32,036 nt of DNA from Thermaceae bacterium (GCA_026984675.1 JALSRQ010000149.1:1-32036); one strand, 5' to 3'. Shown: positions 15,512 through 22,603, numbered from the stretch's first letter. The notes: a model not told the origin generated them from the sequence alone. Numbers and translations are program-made.

Positions 15512-16124
15512 CGACCCCAAGATCGCCCGCCTGATCGAGAAGAACCTCACCGCCCGGGGCCACCGGGCGGGGGTGGCGAAAAGCGGCGCGGAGGCCCTCC
15601 GGCGCTACGCCGAGGGGGGCTGGGACGCGGTGCTCCTCGACCTCTTGCTGCCGGATCTCGGGGGTCTTGAGGTCCTAAGGGCGATGCGCGAGGACCCCCG
15701 GGTCCCCATCGTGGTGATCTCGGCGATCGGGGAGGAGGCCACCAAGGTCGCCGCCCTCGACCTGGGGGCCGACGACTACCTGACCAAGCCCTTCGGCATC
15801 CCCGAGCTCCTCGCCCGGATCCGGGCGGTGGCCCGCCGCTACGGCGCCGCCCCCGGCCTGGCCCTCGACCCCGGCGGCTTCGTCCGGATCGGCAAGCGGG
15901 AGATCCGCCTCACCCCCACCGAGTTCGCCCTGCTCTCGGTGCTCCTCTCCCGCCCCGGGGCCACCTTCGGCCACGCCGAGCTGCTCGACCGGGTCTGGGG
16001 CCGCGGCGAGGGGGACCTCCACTACCTCCACGTCTACGTCAACCGCCTTCGCAAGAAGCTCGGCGACGCCCTGGCCATCGAGGCCGTCCCCGGCCGGGGC
16101 TACCGCGCGTTGAGGACTTTTTGA
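15489..16124 (+). CDS. OmpR/PhoB-type response regulator
   Basis: 211 aa from ATG 15489, inside the end of the kinase gene. The receiver domain (1-115) has the acidic cluster Asp7-Asp9, the phosphorylation site Asp51 (VLLDLLLPDLGG), a Ser in the switch position (VISAIGEE) and the KPF motif (DDYLTKPFG). The C-terminal winged helix (about 128-210) has RLTPTEFALLSVL, a recognition helix HYLHVYVNRLRKKLGD, and GRGYRALRTF, typical of the OmpR family. It is the output of the adjacent kinase. The next gene downstream, 37 nt away on the same strand, is the dihaem cytochrome, a plausible target. Confidence 0.95.
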   Translation: MRILVVDDDPKIARLIEKNLTARGHRAGVAKSGAEALRRYAEGGWDAVLLDLLLPDLGGLEVLRAMREDPRVPIVVISAIGEEATKVAALDLGADDYLTKPFGIPELLARIRAVARRYGAAPGLALDPGGFVRIGKREIRLTPTEFALLSVLLSRPGATFGHAELLDRVWGRGEGDLHYLHVYVNRLRKKLGDALAIEAVPGRGYRALRTF

Positions 16125-16148
16125 GCCCGGCGGGGCGAAGCTGGGAGG

Positions 16149-16156
16149 GGAGGTGA
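16149..16156 (+). promoter_or_regulatory. Strong ribosome-binding site of tsdA (decides the start)
   Basis: GGAGGTGA, fully complementary to the 16S 3' end, ends 5 nt before ATG 16162 and overlaps the alternative in-frame GTG 16153, which it therefore excludes. Confidence 0.75.
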
Positions 16157-16161
16157 AGTCT

Positions 16162-17025
16162 ATGAGGAACGCCCTTACCCTGGCCCTCGTCGCGGCGGTG
16201 GCCGGCCTCGCGCTGGCCCAGAAGGTCCCCGACCCGCCCAAGGCCTATCCCCCGGGCGAGCTCGGGGAGCTCATCAAGCTGGGCGAACAGATCGTCATGC
16301 AGACCAACACCCACCCGCTGACCAAGGCCTACGTGGGCAACAAGCTCCAGTGCAAGAGCTGCCACCTGCAGGGCGGCAAGACCAAGAACAAGTACGCCAC
16401 CTTCATCGGCACCGCCGCCGTCTTCCCCGCCTATAGCCCCCGGGAAAAGGCGGTGGTGACGCTGGAGGACCGCATCCTGAACTGCTTCATGCGCAGCATG
16501 AACGGCACCCGTCCGCCGGTGGCCTCGAAGGCCTCGGTGGCGATGGCCGCCTACATCACCTGGCTCTCCACCGGGATCCCGATCCAGCAAAACCCCAAGA
16601 AGCCGGTCGGCCTCTACAGCATGCCCTGGCCCGACCCGGCGATCGCCAAGCTGGTGAAGTCGGGTAAGGTGGACGAAACGCACGGCGAGCAGGTCTATAT
16701 GCAGAAGTGCGCCGCCTGCCACGGGCAAGACGGCCAGGGCGTGGGCGCCTTCCCGCCGGTCTGGGGGCCCCATTCCTATAACGCCGGCGCCGGCATGGCC
16801 AATGTGGTCAAGGGGGCCTCCTGGGCGAAGCACAACATGCCCCTCGGCAACCCCAACCTCACCGACCAGGAGGCGGTGGACGTGATGGCCTTCATCAACA
16901 GCCACGAGCGGCCGAGCTTTAAGCTCACCGACCACCTGCCCCCGGCCGACCGGATGGGGGTCTACAACTCCAACGTCCCCGAGCAGATCATCCCCGCCCC
17001 CACCTGGCCGCCGAAGAAGAAGTAG
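16162..17025 (+). CDS. tsdA: Dihaem cytochrome c, TsdA-like thiosulfate dehydrogenase/tetrathionate reductase
   Basis: 287 aa with a Sec signal peptide (MRNALTLALVAAVAGLALAQ) for export. Two haem-binding motifs are present: CKSCH (64-68) and CAACH (183-187). Between them, LEDRILNCFMRSMNG carries Cys108, the unusual thiolate haem ligand typical of TsdA, and WGPHSYNAGAGM plus KHNMPLGN (Met226, probable second-haem ligand) are also TsdA hallmarks. The reaction is thiosulfate to tetrathionate or the reverse, with electrons exchanged with other c-type cytochromes. I start at ATG 16162 because a perfect GGAGGTGA (16149-16156) lies 5 nt upstream; the in-frame GTG 16153 overlaps that site. The gene follows the two-component system and ends before a strong hairpin. 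Direction of catalysis cannot be read from sequence. Confidence 0.85.
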   Translation: MRNALTLALVAAVAGLALAQKVPDPPKAYPPGELGELIKLGEQIVMQTNTHPLTKAYVGNKLQCKSCHLQGGKTKNKYATFIGTAAVFPAYSPREKAVVTLEDRILNCFMRSMNGTRPPVASKASVAMAAYITWLSTGIPIQQNPKKPVGLYSMPWPDPAIAKLVKSGKVDETHGEQVYMQKCAACHGQDGQGVGAFPPVWGPHSYNAGAGMANVVKGASWAKHNMPLGNPNLTDQEAVDVMAFINSHERPSFKLTDHLPPADRMGVYNSNVPEQIIPAPTWPPKKK

Positions 17026-17033
17026 GCCAAAGC

Positions 17034-17066
17034 GCGTCCGGGCGTGGCTTCGCCACGCCCGGACGC
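17034..17066. terminator. Bidirectional hairpin between tsdA and ychF
   Basis: GCGTCCGGGCGTGG (17034-17047) and CCACGCCCGGACGC (17053-17066) form a perfect 14-bp stem, extendable by a C-G pair, around CTTCG. It lies between two convergent stop codons and can serve both strands. There is no T tract on either side. Confidence 0.8.
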
Positions 17067-17084
17067 CCCTACCCCCACAACCCC

Positions 17085-18212
17085 CTAAACGTTAAAGAGC
17101 ACGTGCATCACGTCGCCGTCCTGCATCGCGTAGTCCTTGCCCTCGGTCCGGACCCAGCCCTTCTCCTTGGCCCGGGCCCAGCCCCCGGCCTCGACCAGCC
17201 TCTCCCAGGGGATGACCTCGGCCCGGATGAAGCCCCGCTCCATGTCGGAGTGGATCTCGCCGGCGGCCTCGGGAGCCTTGGTCCCCCGCCGCACCGTCCA
17301 GGCCCGGACCTCCTTTTCGCCGGCGGTGAAGAAGGTAATGAGGTCGAGCGCCCGGTAGGCGGTGCGCACCAGCCGGAAGAGCCCGGGCTCCTTAAGGCCG
17401 TAGGCGGCGAGGAGCTCCCTCGCCTCCTCCTCGGGGAGCTCGGCGAGCTCGGCCTCGAGCTTGGCGCTGACCATCACCAGCTCGGCCCCTTCCTCCCGGG
17501 CGCGCTTTTTTAGCGCCTCCACGTAGGGGTTCCCCGCCCCTTCAGGGAGGTCGGTCTCGGCCACGTTGGCGACGTAGATGAGGGGCTTGGCGGTGATCAG
17601 CCCGAGCTGGCGGAAAAGCCCTTTGAGCCTCTTCCCCGCTTCCCCCTCGGGAAGCGGAAAGCGCCTAAGGGCCCTGCCCTCCGCGAGCCAGTCGTAGAGC
17701 GGGGTGAGGAGCAATAGCTCCTCGCGGTCGGCCTTATGGACCCGGGCGCTTTTTTTTAGCCTTTCGAGCCGGCGCTCGAGCACCCCGAGGTCGGCCAAGG
17801 CGAGCTCGGTCTCGATCGTCCCCACGTCGCGAAGGGGGTCCACCGAGCCCTCGACGTGGACCACGTTCGCGTCCTCGAAGGCCCGGATCACGTGGGCGAT
17901 GGCGGCGACCTCGCGCACGTGGGCGAGGAACTGGTTGCCAAGCCCCTCCCCCTTGTGGGCCCCCCGCACCAGCCCGGCGATGTCCACGAACTCCACGTGG
18001 GTGGGGACGATCGGCGGGGTGCGGTCGCCCTTTTTAAAGACCGCGGCGAGCGCCTCCAGCCGCGCGTCGGGGAGCGGCACCACCCCGACGTTCTTCTCGA
18101 TGGTGGCGAAGGGGTAGTTGGCGGAAAGCGCCCCCGCCCGGGTCAGGGCGTTGAAGAGGGTGGACTTGCCCACGTTGGGAAGGCCGACGATTCCGACTCC
18201 GAGGTTCGGCAT
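17085..18212 (-). CDS. ychF: Ribosome-binding ATPase YchF (Obg-related)
   Basis: 375 aa from ATG 18212. The P-loop is GLPNVGKS (10-17), G2/G3 are in the PFATIEKN and VDIAGLVRGAHKGEGLGN blocks, and the G4 position reads NVAE instead of NKxD, the reason this family prefers ATP to GTP. A coiled-coil region sits in the middle (LERRLERLKKSARVHK) and the C-terminal TGS domain starts near ITFFTAGEKEVRAWTVRRG and ends in DVMHVLFNV. It is a conserved cytoplasmic ribosome-associated P-loop NTPase involved in translation and stress responses. It is transcribed alone, divergent from the hydrolase gene, and ends before the hairpin shared with tsdA. Confidence 0.97.
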   Translation of the reverse strand: MPNLGVGIVGLPNVGKSTLFNALTRAGALSANYPFATIEKNVGVVPLPDARLEALAAVFKKGDRTPPIVPTHVEFVDIAGLVRGAHKGEGLGNQFLAHVREVAAIAHVIRAFEDANVVHVEGSVDPLRDVGTIETELALADLGVLERRLERLKKSARVHKADREELLLLTPLYDWLAEGRALRRFPLPEGEAGKRLKGLFRQLGLITAKPLIYVANVAETDLPEGAGNPYVEALKKRAREEGAELVMVSAKLEAELAELPEEEARELLAAYGLKEPGLFRLVRTAYRALDLITFFTAGEKEVRAWTVRRGTKAPEAAGEIHSDMERGFIRAEVIPWERLVEAGGWARAKEKGWVRTEGKDYAMQDGDVMHVLFNV

Positions 18213-18223
18213 GCCAAAGAGGA

Positions 18224-18229
18224 AGTATA
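18224..18229 (-). promoter_or_regulatory. -10 box (TATACT) of ychF
   Basis: TATACT on the minus strand, 11 nt before ATG 18212, giving a leader of only a few nucleotides and no ribosome-binding site. It overlaps a TATACT on the plus strand (18226-18231) because the core GTATAC (18225-18230) is palindromic. Confidence 0.45.
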
Positions 18230-18232
18230 CTC

Positions 18233-18238
18233 TAGACT
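18233..18238 (+). promoter_or_regulatory. -10 box (TAGACT) of the alpha/beta hydrolase, leaderless type
   Basis: TAGACT followed by 6 nt and ATG 18245, with no ribosome-binding site. TATACT at 18226-18231 is an alternative with a short leader. Confidence 0.4.
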
Positions 18239-18244
18239 CGAGCC

Positions 18245-19069
18245 ATGCCGAACATCCCCTGGCGTCGCTACCAGGCCTTTTTGCAGGCCCACCCTTACCG
18301 AGAAACGAACGGGATCGCCTACCTCGAGGCCGGCCAAGGCGACCCGCCCCTGGTCTTCCTCCACGGCCTTCTGGAGACCGCCGACGCCTGGTGGCAGCAG
18401 TTCGAGGACTTCAGCCACGCCTTGCGGGTGGTCGCCCCCACCCTCCCCGCGTTCGACACCCTGGAGGACCTCGCCGAACGGGTGCTCGGCTTCTTGGACG
18501 CGCTCGGCCTGGACCACGTCGTGCTGGTGGGGAACTCGCTGGGCGGCTACCTGGCCCAGTACCTGGCGGCCCGGGCCCCCGAGCGGCTGCGGGCGGCGGT
18601 GTTCAGCAACACCGCGCCGCCCCTGCTCGCCTTTCGGCTCCGGGTGGCCCTGCGGGTGGCCCGCTACCGCCGGATGCCGGAGGAACGGCTCAAGGCGAGC
18701 CTCCGCCGGTTCGTCGAGAAGCGGGTCTACCTGTTCGAGGGGGCCTCGCCCCTGCCCCGGGACTACCTGCTCCAGGCGGTCGAGCGGATCAGCAAGGCGA
18801 CCTTCCTGCAGCGCTACCAGGCCCTCACCACCCCGTTCCGCGTCCCCCGGCTGGAGATCCCCCACATGGTGATCTACAGCACCGAGGACCAGCTGATCCC
18901 CCGGGGAATCGCCAGGGAGATGCTAAGGGTCTACCCCGAGGCCGAACACCACCACATGATCGGCCACTTCAGCTACCTCTCCGACCCGCGCAAGTACGAC
19001 GAGCACCTGGGGCGGTTTTTGAACCGCTACATCCTGTTCCCGTTTCCAAGCCCGCCCTCGAGCACGTAG
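18245..19069 (+). CDS. Alpha/beta-fold hydrolase
   Basis: 274 aa from ATG 18245. The oxyanion region is VFLHGLLE (near residue 40), the nucleophile elbow is GNSLGG with Ser98, the acid is probably Asp215 (YSTEDQLIP) and the base His241 (MIGHFSYL), so the catalytic triad is complete. The lid between about 130 and 195 is Arg-rich. It most resembles esterase/MhpC-like carboxylic-ester or C-C hydrolases; the substrate is not predictable. It is divergent from ychF. Its 3' end runs 43 nt into the rhodanese gene on the other strand, and the C-terminal tail there (FPSPPSST) is probably dispensable. Confidence 0.88.
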   Translation: MPNIPWRRYQAFLQAHPYRETNGIAYLEAGQGDPPLVFLHGLLETADAWWQQFEDFSHALRVVAPTLPAFDTLEDLAERVLGFLDALGLDHVVLVGNSLGGYLAQYLAARAPERLRAAVFSNTAPPLLAFRLRVALRVARYRRMPEERLKASLRRFVEKRVYLFEGASPLPRDYLLQAVERISKATFLQRYQALTTPFRVPRLEIPHMVIYSTEDQLIPRGIAREMLRVYPEAEHHHMIGHFSYLSDPRKYDEHLGRFLNRYILFPFPSPPSST

Positions 19070-19308
19070 GCCTGGTAGCCGTCGGCCTCGAGGTAGAGGG
19101 CGGCGAGGCTCGACTTCTGGCCCAGCTGGCATACCAGCAACAGGGGCCGGTCCTTGGGGAGCTGGTAGCGCTTTTGGGCGATGGCCTCCAGCGGCACGTT
19201 CACCGCCCCGGGGAGCGAACCCTCCCGGAACCGCTCGGGGTCCCGCACGTCGACGACCAGGAACCGGTCGGGGTCGGCCCGGTAGGCGGCCCAGTCGATC
19301 CGCTTCAT
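19027..19308 (-). CDS. Single-domain rhodanese-like sulfurtransferase
   Basis: 93 aa from ATG 19308. The rhodanese fold is shown by FLVVDVRDPERFREGSLPGA (16-35) and AVNVPLEAI, with active-site Cys60 in the loop CQLGQKS and the closing YVLEGGLG. It should carry a persulfide on Cys60 and move sulfur between cytoplasmic acceptors (family knowledge). The longer upstream frame is not needed because the fold begins at this ATG. An AGGGGT run precedes the start. Its 3' end overlaps the hydrolase gene tail-to-tail. Presence in the same window as a TsdA-like protein fits sulfur metabolism, but no operon link exists. Confidence 0.9.
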   Translation of the reverse strand: MKRIDWAAYRADPDRFLVVDVRDPERFREGSLPGAVNVPLEAIAQKRYQLPKDRPLLLVCQLGQKSSLAALYLEADGYQAYVLEGGLGNGNRM

Positions 19309-19374
19309 ACCCCTGATTCTTCCTCGCGCATCCCCGAGGCGCAAGCCTGGTGGCGAAGCCGCCGGGGTTCCCGG

Positions 19375-19380
19375 TAGGCT
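19375..19380 (+). promoter_or_regulatory. Possible -10 box (TAGGCT) of the PfkB-like gene
   Basis: TAGGCT lies about 28 nt before GTG 19409 in the 100-nt divergent gap; the message would carry a leader containing GGGGAGG (19394-19400). No clear -35 was found. Confidence 0.3.
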
Positions 19381-19408
19381 AGGAGGGGTTTTTGGGGAGG
19401 TGCGAGCG

Positions 19409-20173
19409 GTGCTCCTAGTCGTCGGCGAGGCCCTGATCGAGCTCCAGGCGGAAAGCCCGGGGCCCTTTTCCCCTGACGTCGCCTTCCAGCCCCGCCCCGG
19501 GGGCGACGCCCTGACCGAGGCGCTGGCGGCCCAGGCCGCCGGGGCGCGGGTGCGCCTTCTCACCCGGGTCGGCCGCGACGCCGGTGGGGGCTGGATCAAG
19601 AAGACCCTGCAGCAGTCGGAGCTGGAGACCGCCCTCCAGGAGGACCCCGTCCACGCCACCAGCCTCCGCCTGCGGGGGCCCGACACCCTGATCTACCGGT
19701 CCGCCGACGCCCACCTCGAGGAGGCCGGCGAGGCCTTCTTCGAGGGGGGCACGATGCTCCACCTCACCGCCTGGCCGTTCGGCCTCGACCCCGGCCGCAC
19801 CCACGCGATCAGGATCGTGCGCGAGGGGATCCGCCGGGGCCTCGCCCTCTCGCTCGACCTCAACTACCACCCCCGCGCCTTCCGGGGGGAGTTCCTCGAG
19901 GTCGTCCGCCCCTTCATGCCCTTTTCCTACCTCAAGGTCGACGAGGAGGCCGCCGGCCACCTGGGGCTGAAGCCCGGCGAGCTCTTCCAGCTGGCCGCCA
20001 CCGTGCTCTTTTTCCGCCGAGGTCGGGTCCGCCTGCTCTCCCTCCTGGAGGAGCACGACCACCCCCTCCCCGAGGGGGCTGAGCCCGAGGCGATCTACGG
20101 CCGCTTCCTGGGGCGGGTGGCCCAGGGCGAGGAGCCCGAGGCGGCCCTCAAGAACGTGCTGGCCCCCGCCTAG
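19409..20173 (+). CDS. Degenerate PfkB-family (ribokinase-like) protein
   Basis: 254 aa from GTG 19409, 8 nt after GGGGAGG; GTG 19400 overlaps that site and is less likely. The ribokinase fold is recognisable: VVGEALIEL at the start, RPGGDALTEALAAQAAGARVRLLTRVGRDAGG in the place of the GGxxxNxA motif (from residue 29), LSLDLNYHPRAF and the final helix GRFLGRVAQGEEPEAALKNV. The signature that should read GAGD, with the catalytic Asp, reads GAEP (about 223-226), and the protein is shorter than active kinases (usually about 300). It may have lost kinase activity and kept a binding role, or act on something else. It stands alone. Its 3' end overlaps the PolX gene by 26 nt on the other strand. Confidence 0.75.
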   Translation: MLLVVGEALIELQAESPGPFSPDVAFQPRPGGDALTEALAAQAAGARVRLLTRVGRDAGGGWIKKTLQQSELETALQEDPVHATSLRLRGPDTLIYRSADAHLEEAGEAFFEGGTMLHLTAWPFGLDPGRTHAIRIVREGIRRGLALSLDLNYHPRAFRGEFLEVVRPFMPFSYLKVDEEAAGHLGLKPGELFQLAATVLFFRRGRVRLLSLLEEHDHPLPEGAEPEAIYGRFLGRVAQGEEPEAALKNVLAPA

Positions 20174-21773
20174 CCCGGGCGTGCGCCAGCAGCCGCTCGG
20201 CGTCCCAGGTGTTCACCACCCGCTCGGGACCGACCCCGGCCTTGTTGAGCATCAGGACCCCGAGCTCGACGAACGCCAGCATCTCCCGGCTGTGGGCGTC
20301 GGGGCCGATGGCGAAAAGGAGCCGGTCGCGGAAACGGAGCGCCAGCCGCCAGTCGAGATCGAGCCGGGCGGGGCTCGCGTTCACCTCGACCACCACGCCC
20401 TTCTCGGCCGCCGCCGCCAGCACCGCCTCCCAATCCGCCCGGGCCCCCGGCCGGCGCAGGAGGAGCCGCCCCGAGGGGTGGCCGAGGATCGCCAGGTAGG
20501 GGTTCTCGATCGCCCGTAGGAGCCTTTTCGTCTGCTCCGCCTCGGAGAGGTCGAGGTGGCTGTGGAGGCTCCCGATCACCAGGTCGAAGCCGGCCAGGAC
20601 CTCCTCCGGGTAGTCGAGGCTCCCGTCCTTCAGGATGTCGGATTCGATCCCCTTGAGGACGCGGAAGGGGGCGAGCTCGGCGTTCAGGCGGTCGATCTCG
20701 GCCCACTGGGCCCGGACCCGCTCGATCGAGAGCCCGCCGGCGTAGCCGGCCGAGCGCGAGTGGTCGCTGACCAGCAGGTAGCGGTAGCCCGCCGCCCGCG
20801 CCGCCTCGGCCATCGCCCGGAGCGGCTCGGCGCCGTCGGAGGCGGTGGTGTGGACGTGGAGGAGGCCCCGTAGATCCTCCCGGGAGAGCGGCCGCGCCGG
20901 GGGGAGGAGGCCGACGTGCTCGGGCTCGCGGAAGTAGGGGGGCACGTAGGGCCGGCCCAGGGCGGAAAAGACCGCCTCCTCTGTGGGCGCTTCGGGAAGG
21001 GCCCCGAGGGCCTCGAGGTAGGCCCGGCTCCCGGTCGCCCGCACCAGCACGGTGCCGAAGTTCGCCGCCCCGGCCAGGAAGACCTTGAGGGGCATCCCCT
21101 CGACCCGGCCGTGGAGCACCCCCTCCTCCTCGCGTTCGACGTGCGCCCCGAGCGCCTCCCGAACCGCCTCCGGCGCCCCCCGGGCCACCAGGTCCACCCC
21201 GCCCGCGGTCTCCAGCCCCCGCCTAAGGCTGCCCGCGAGCTCGGCCTCGATCCCGGCGGCCTCCAGGTCGGCGAGGACGATCCCGGCCGCCTCCAGCCCC
21301 ACCGGAAGGAGCACCCGCCGGCTGCTTTTGAGCGCGAAGCGGGCGGCGGCCACCGCCTTCTCGGCGCTCTTTTTCCCGAAGCCGGGAAGGCTTTCGAGCC
21401 GGCCGGTCGCCCCCGCCTCGACCACCGCCTCGAGGCTCGCGATCCCCTCCTCCAAAAGCCGCCGGATCTTCTTGGGCCCGAGCCCCTGAACCGAAAAGAG
21501 CTCCAGCGCCCCCGGGGGCAGGCGCCCCTCGAGCTCCTCGAGGTAGGGGAACTCCCCGCTTTCGTAGATCTCGGCAAGCAGCCGGGCCAGCGAGGGGCCA
21601 ACCCCGCGGACCCCGGCAAACCCCCGCGCGGCCAGGTCCTCGACCGGCTCGGGGGCGGCCTCCAGCGCCCGGGCCGCCCGGCGGTAGGCGAGGACCCGGA
21701 ACTCGCCCTCGCCGAGGACCTCCATCAGGTCGGCGGCCCGCTTTAAGAGGGCGGCGAGCTCCTTCTTGTTCAT
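20148..21773 (-). CDS. polX: DNA polymerase X-like protein with C-terminal PHP domain
   Basis: 541 aa from ATG 21773, overlapping the upstream stop (ATGA). It has an N-terminal 8-kDa-like helical domain with helix-hairpin-helix motifs (GVRGVGPSLARLL, VQGLGPKKIRRLL, LPGFGKKSAEKA), then the nucleotidyltransferase core with GSLRRGLETAGGVDL (181-195). The usual DxD reads G192-V-D194, so the first catalytic Asp is missing, and the later VDLRVV block reads PLKVFLA, so the third is missing too. The PHP domain (about 300-541) looks intact: HVH 306-308, DHS 337-339, Glu377, SLHSH, GHP, NASP and PDAHS, which bind three metals and give 3'-5' exonuclease/phosphoesterase activity in bacterial PolX. Expected role: base-excision or break repair, here perhaps as nuclease only (inference). 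Confidence 0.9.
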   Translation of the reverse strand: MNKKELAALLKRAADLMEVLGEGEFRVLAYRRAARALEAAPEPVEDLAARGFAGVRGVGPSLARLLAEIYESGEFPYLEELEGRLPPGALELFSVQGLGPKKIRRLLEEGIASLEAVVEAGATGRLESLPGFGKKSAEKAVAAARFALKSSRRVLLPVGLEAAGIVLADLEAAGIEAELAGSLRRGLETAGGVDLVARGAPEAVREALGAHVEREEEGVLHGRVEGMPLKVFLAGAANFGTVLVRATGSRAYLEALGALPEAPTEEAVFSALGRPYVPPYFREPEHVGLLPPARPLSREDLRGLLHVHTTASDGAEPLRAMAEAARAAGYRYLLVSDHSRSAGYAGGLSIERVRAQWAEIDRLNAELAPFRVLKGIESDILKDGSLDYPEEVLAGFDLVIGSLHSHLDLSEAEQTKRLLRAIENPYLAILGHPSGRLLLRRPGARADWEAVLAAAAEKGVVVEVNASPARLDLDWRLALRFRDRLLFAIGPDAHSREMLAFVELGVLMLNKAGVGPERVVNTWDAERLLAHARARRGPARS

Positions 21774-22558
21774 AGCGGGTAGGCCTCGGGCCGCCGCCCG
21801 CGAAAGACCACCGCCTCGGTGTACCCGGCCTCCTTTAGCGCCCGCACCGCCTCGGGGAAGCGGTGGCCGACCTCCTCGGGGGCATGGGCGTCGGAGCCGA
21901 GCACCGCCGGGATCCCCAGCTCGCGGGCCCGGACCAAAAGGGCCGGGCTGGGGTAGAGCTCGCCCACCGGCTTGCGCCAGCCGGCGGTGTTGACGTCGAG
22001 GGCGAGGCCGGCGGCGGCGATCGCCTTGAGGGCGTCCTCGGCCAGGTCGAGGTAGCCCTCGGCGGGCACGTGGCCGAACTTCTTGGGCAGGTCGAGGTGG
22101 CCGATGGCGTCGAAGAGCCCGCTCTCGGCGGCCTGCCGGACCAGCTGGAAGTAATCGCGGTAGACCGCCCGCACCTCGCGCCAGGCGAACTCCTCGGCGT
22201 AGAGGGGGTTGTCGAAGCCCCAGGCGCCGATGTAGTGGACCGAGCCGATCACGTAGTCGTAGGGGTAACCGGCCAGCAGCTGGGCCACGAACCGCTCGGT
22301 GCCCGGGTGGTAGTCGGCCTCGAGGCCGATTCCCACGTAGACCTCGGGGTTCGCCTCCCGGAGGCGCTCCAGCGTCGCCAGGTAGAAGGGGAGCGCCCCC
22401 GCCTCCATCCGGGTGTCGGGGTCGAACCAGGGGGGCATCGGGCTGTGGTCGGTGAAGACCAGGCCCTTGAGCCCCCGGCTCCGGGCGGCCTCGAGGTAGG
22501 CCGCCGGCTCCCCCCGGGCGTGCTTGCAAAGCGGGGTGTGGACGTGGCTGTCGTACAC
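21770..22558 (-). CDS. hisK: PHP-family histidinol-phosphatase (HisJ/HisK type)
   Basis: 262 aa from GTG 22558. It starts MYDSHVHTPLCKHA (His5, His7), then FTDHSPMP, GLEADYHPG, SVHYIGAWGFDN, AIGHLDLPKKFG, DVNTAGW and GSDAHAPEEVG, which together supply the metal-binding His, Asp and Glu residues of the PHP trinuclear site. The family removes phosphate from L-histidinol phosphate, the penultimate step of histidine synthesis. It is the first gene of a two-gene operon with the PolX-PHP gene; both carry the same metal-dependent phosphoesterase fold. TATGCT lies 6 nt before the start with no ribosome-binding site. The family assignment is strong; a different phosphoester substrate cannot be excluded. 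Confidence 0.9.
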   Translation of the reverse strand: MYDSHVHTPLCKHARGEPAAYLEAARSRGLKGLVFTDHSPMPPWFDPDTRMEAGALPFYLATLERLREANPEVYVGIGLEADYHPGTERFVAQLLAGYPYDYVIGSVHYIGAWGFDNPLYAEEFAWREVRAVYRDYFQLVRQAAESGLFDAIGHLDLPKKFGHVPAEGYLDLAEDALKAIAAAGLALDVNTAGWRKPVGELYPSPALLVRARELGIPAVLGSDAHAPEEVGHRFPEAVRALKEAGYTEAVVFRGRRPEAYPL

Positions 22559-22564
22559 GGGCCC

Positions 22565-22570
22565 AGCATA
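22565..22570 (-). promoter_or_regulatory. -10 box (TATGCT) of the PHP phosphatase/PolX operon, leaderless type
   Basis: TATGCT on the minus strand, then 6 nt and GTG 22558, with no ribosome-binding site. Confidence 0.5.
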
Positions 22571-22603
22571 CCGGCCCCGTCCTTAGCCGAGGCCGCGCAA
22601 GGG

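Noticed and set aside
13754-15550. 598-codon minus-strand frame opposite the histidine kinase
   Set aside because: Shadow frame; the kinase motifs on the plus strand are complete.
16153-16161. GTG 16153 as start of the TsdA-like gene
   Set aside because: It lies inside the GGAGGTGA ribosome-binding site; ATG 16162 has ideal spacing and starts the signal peptide.
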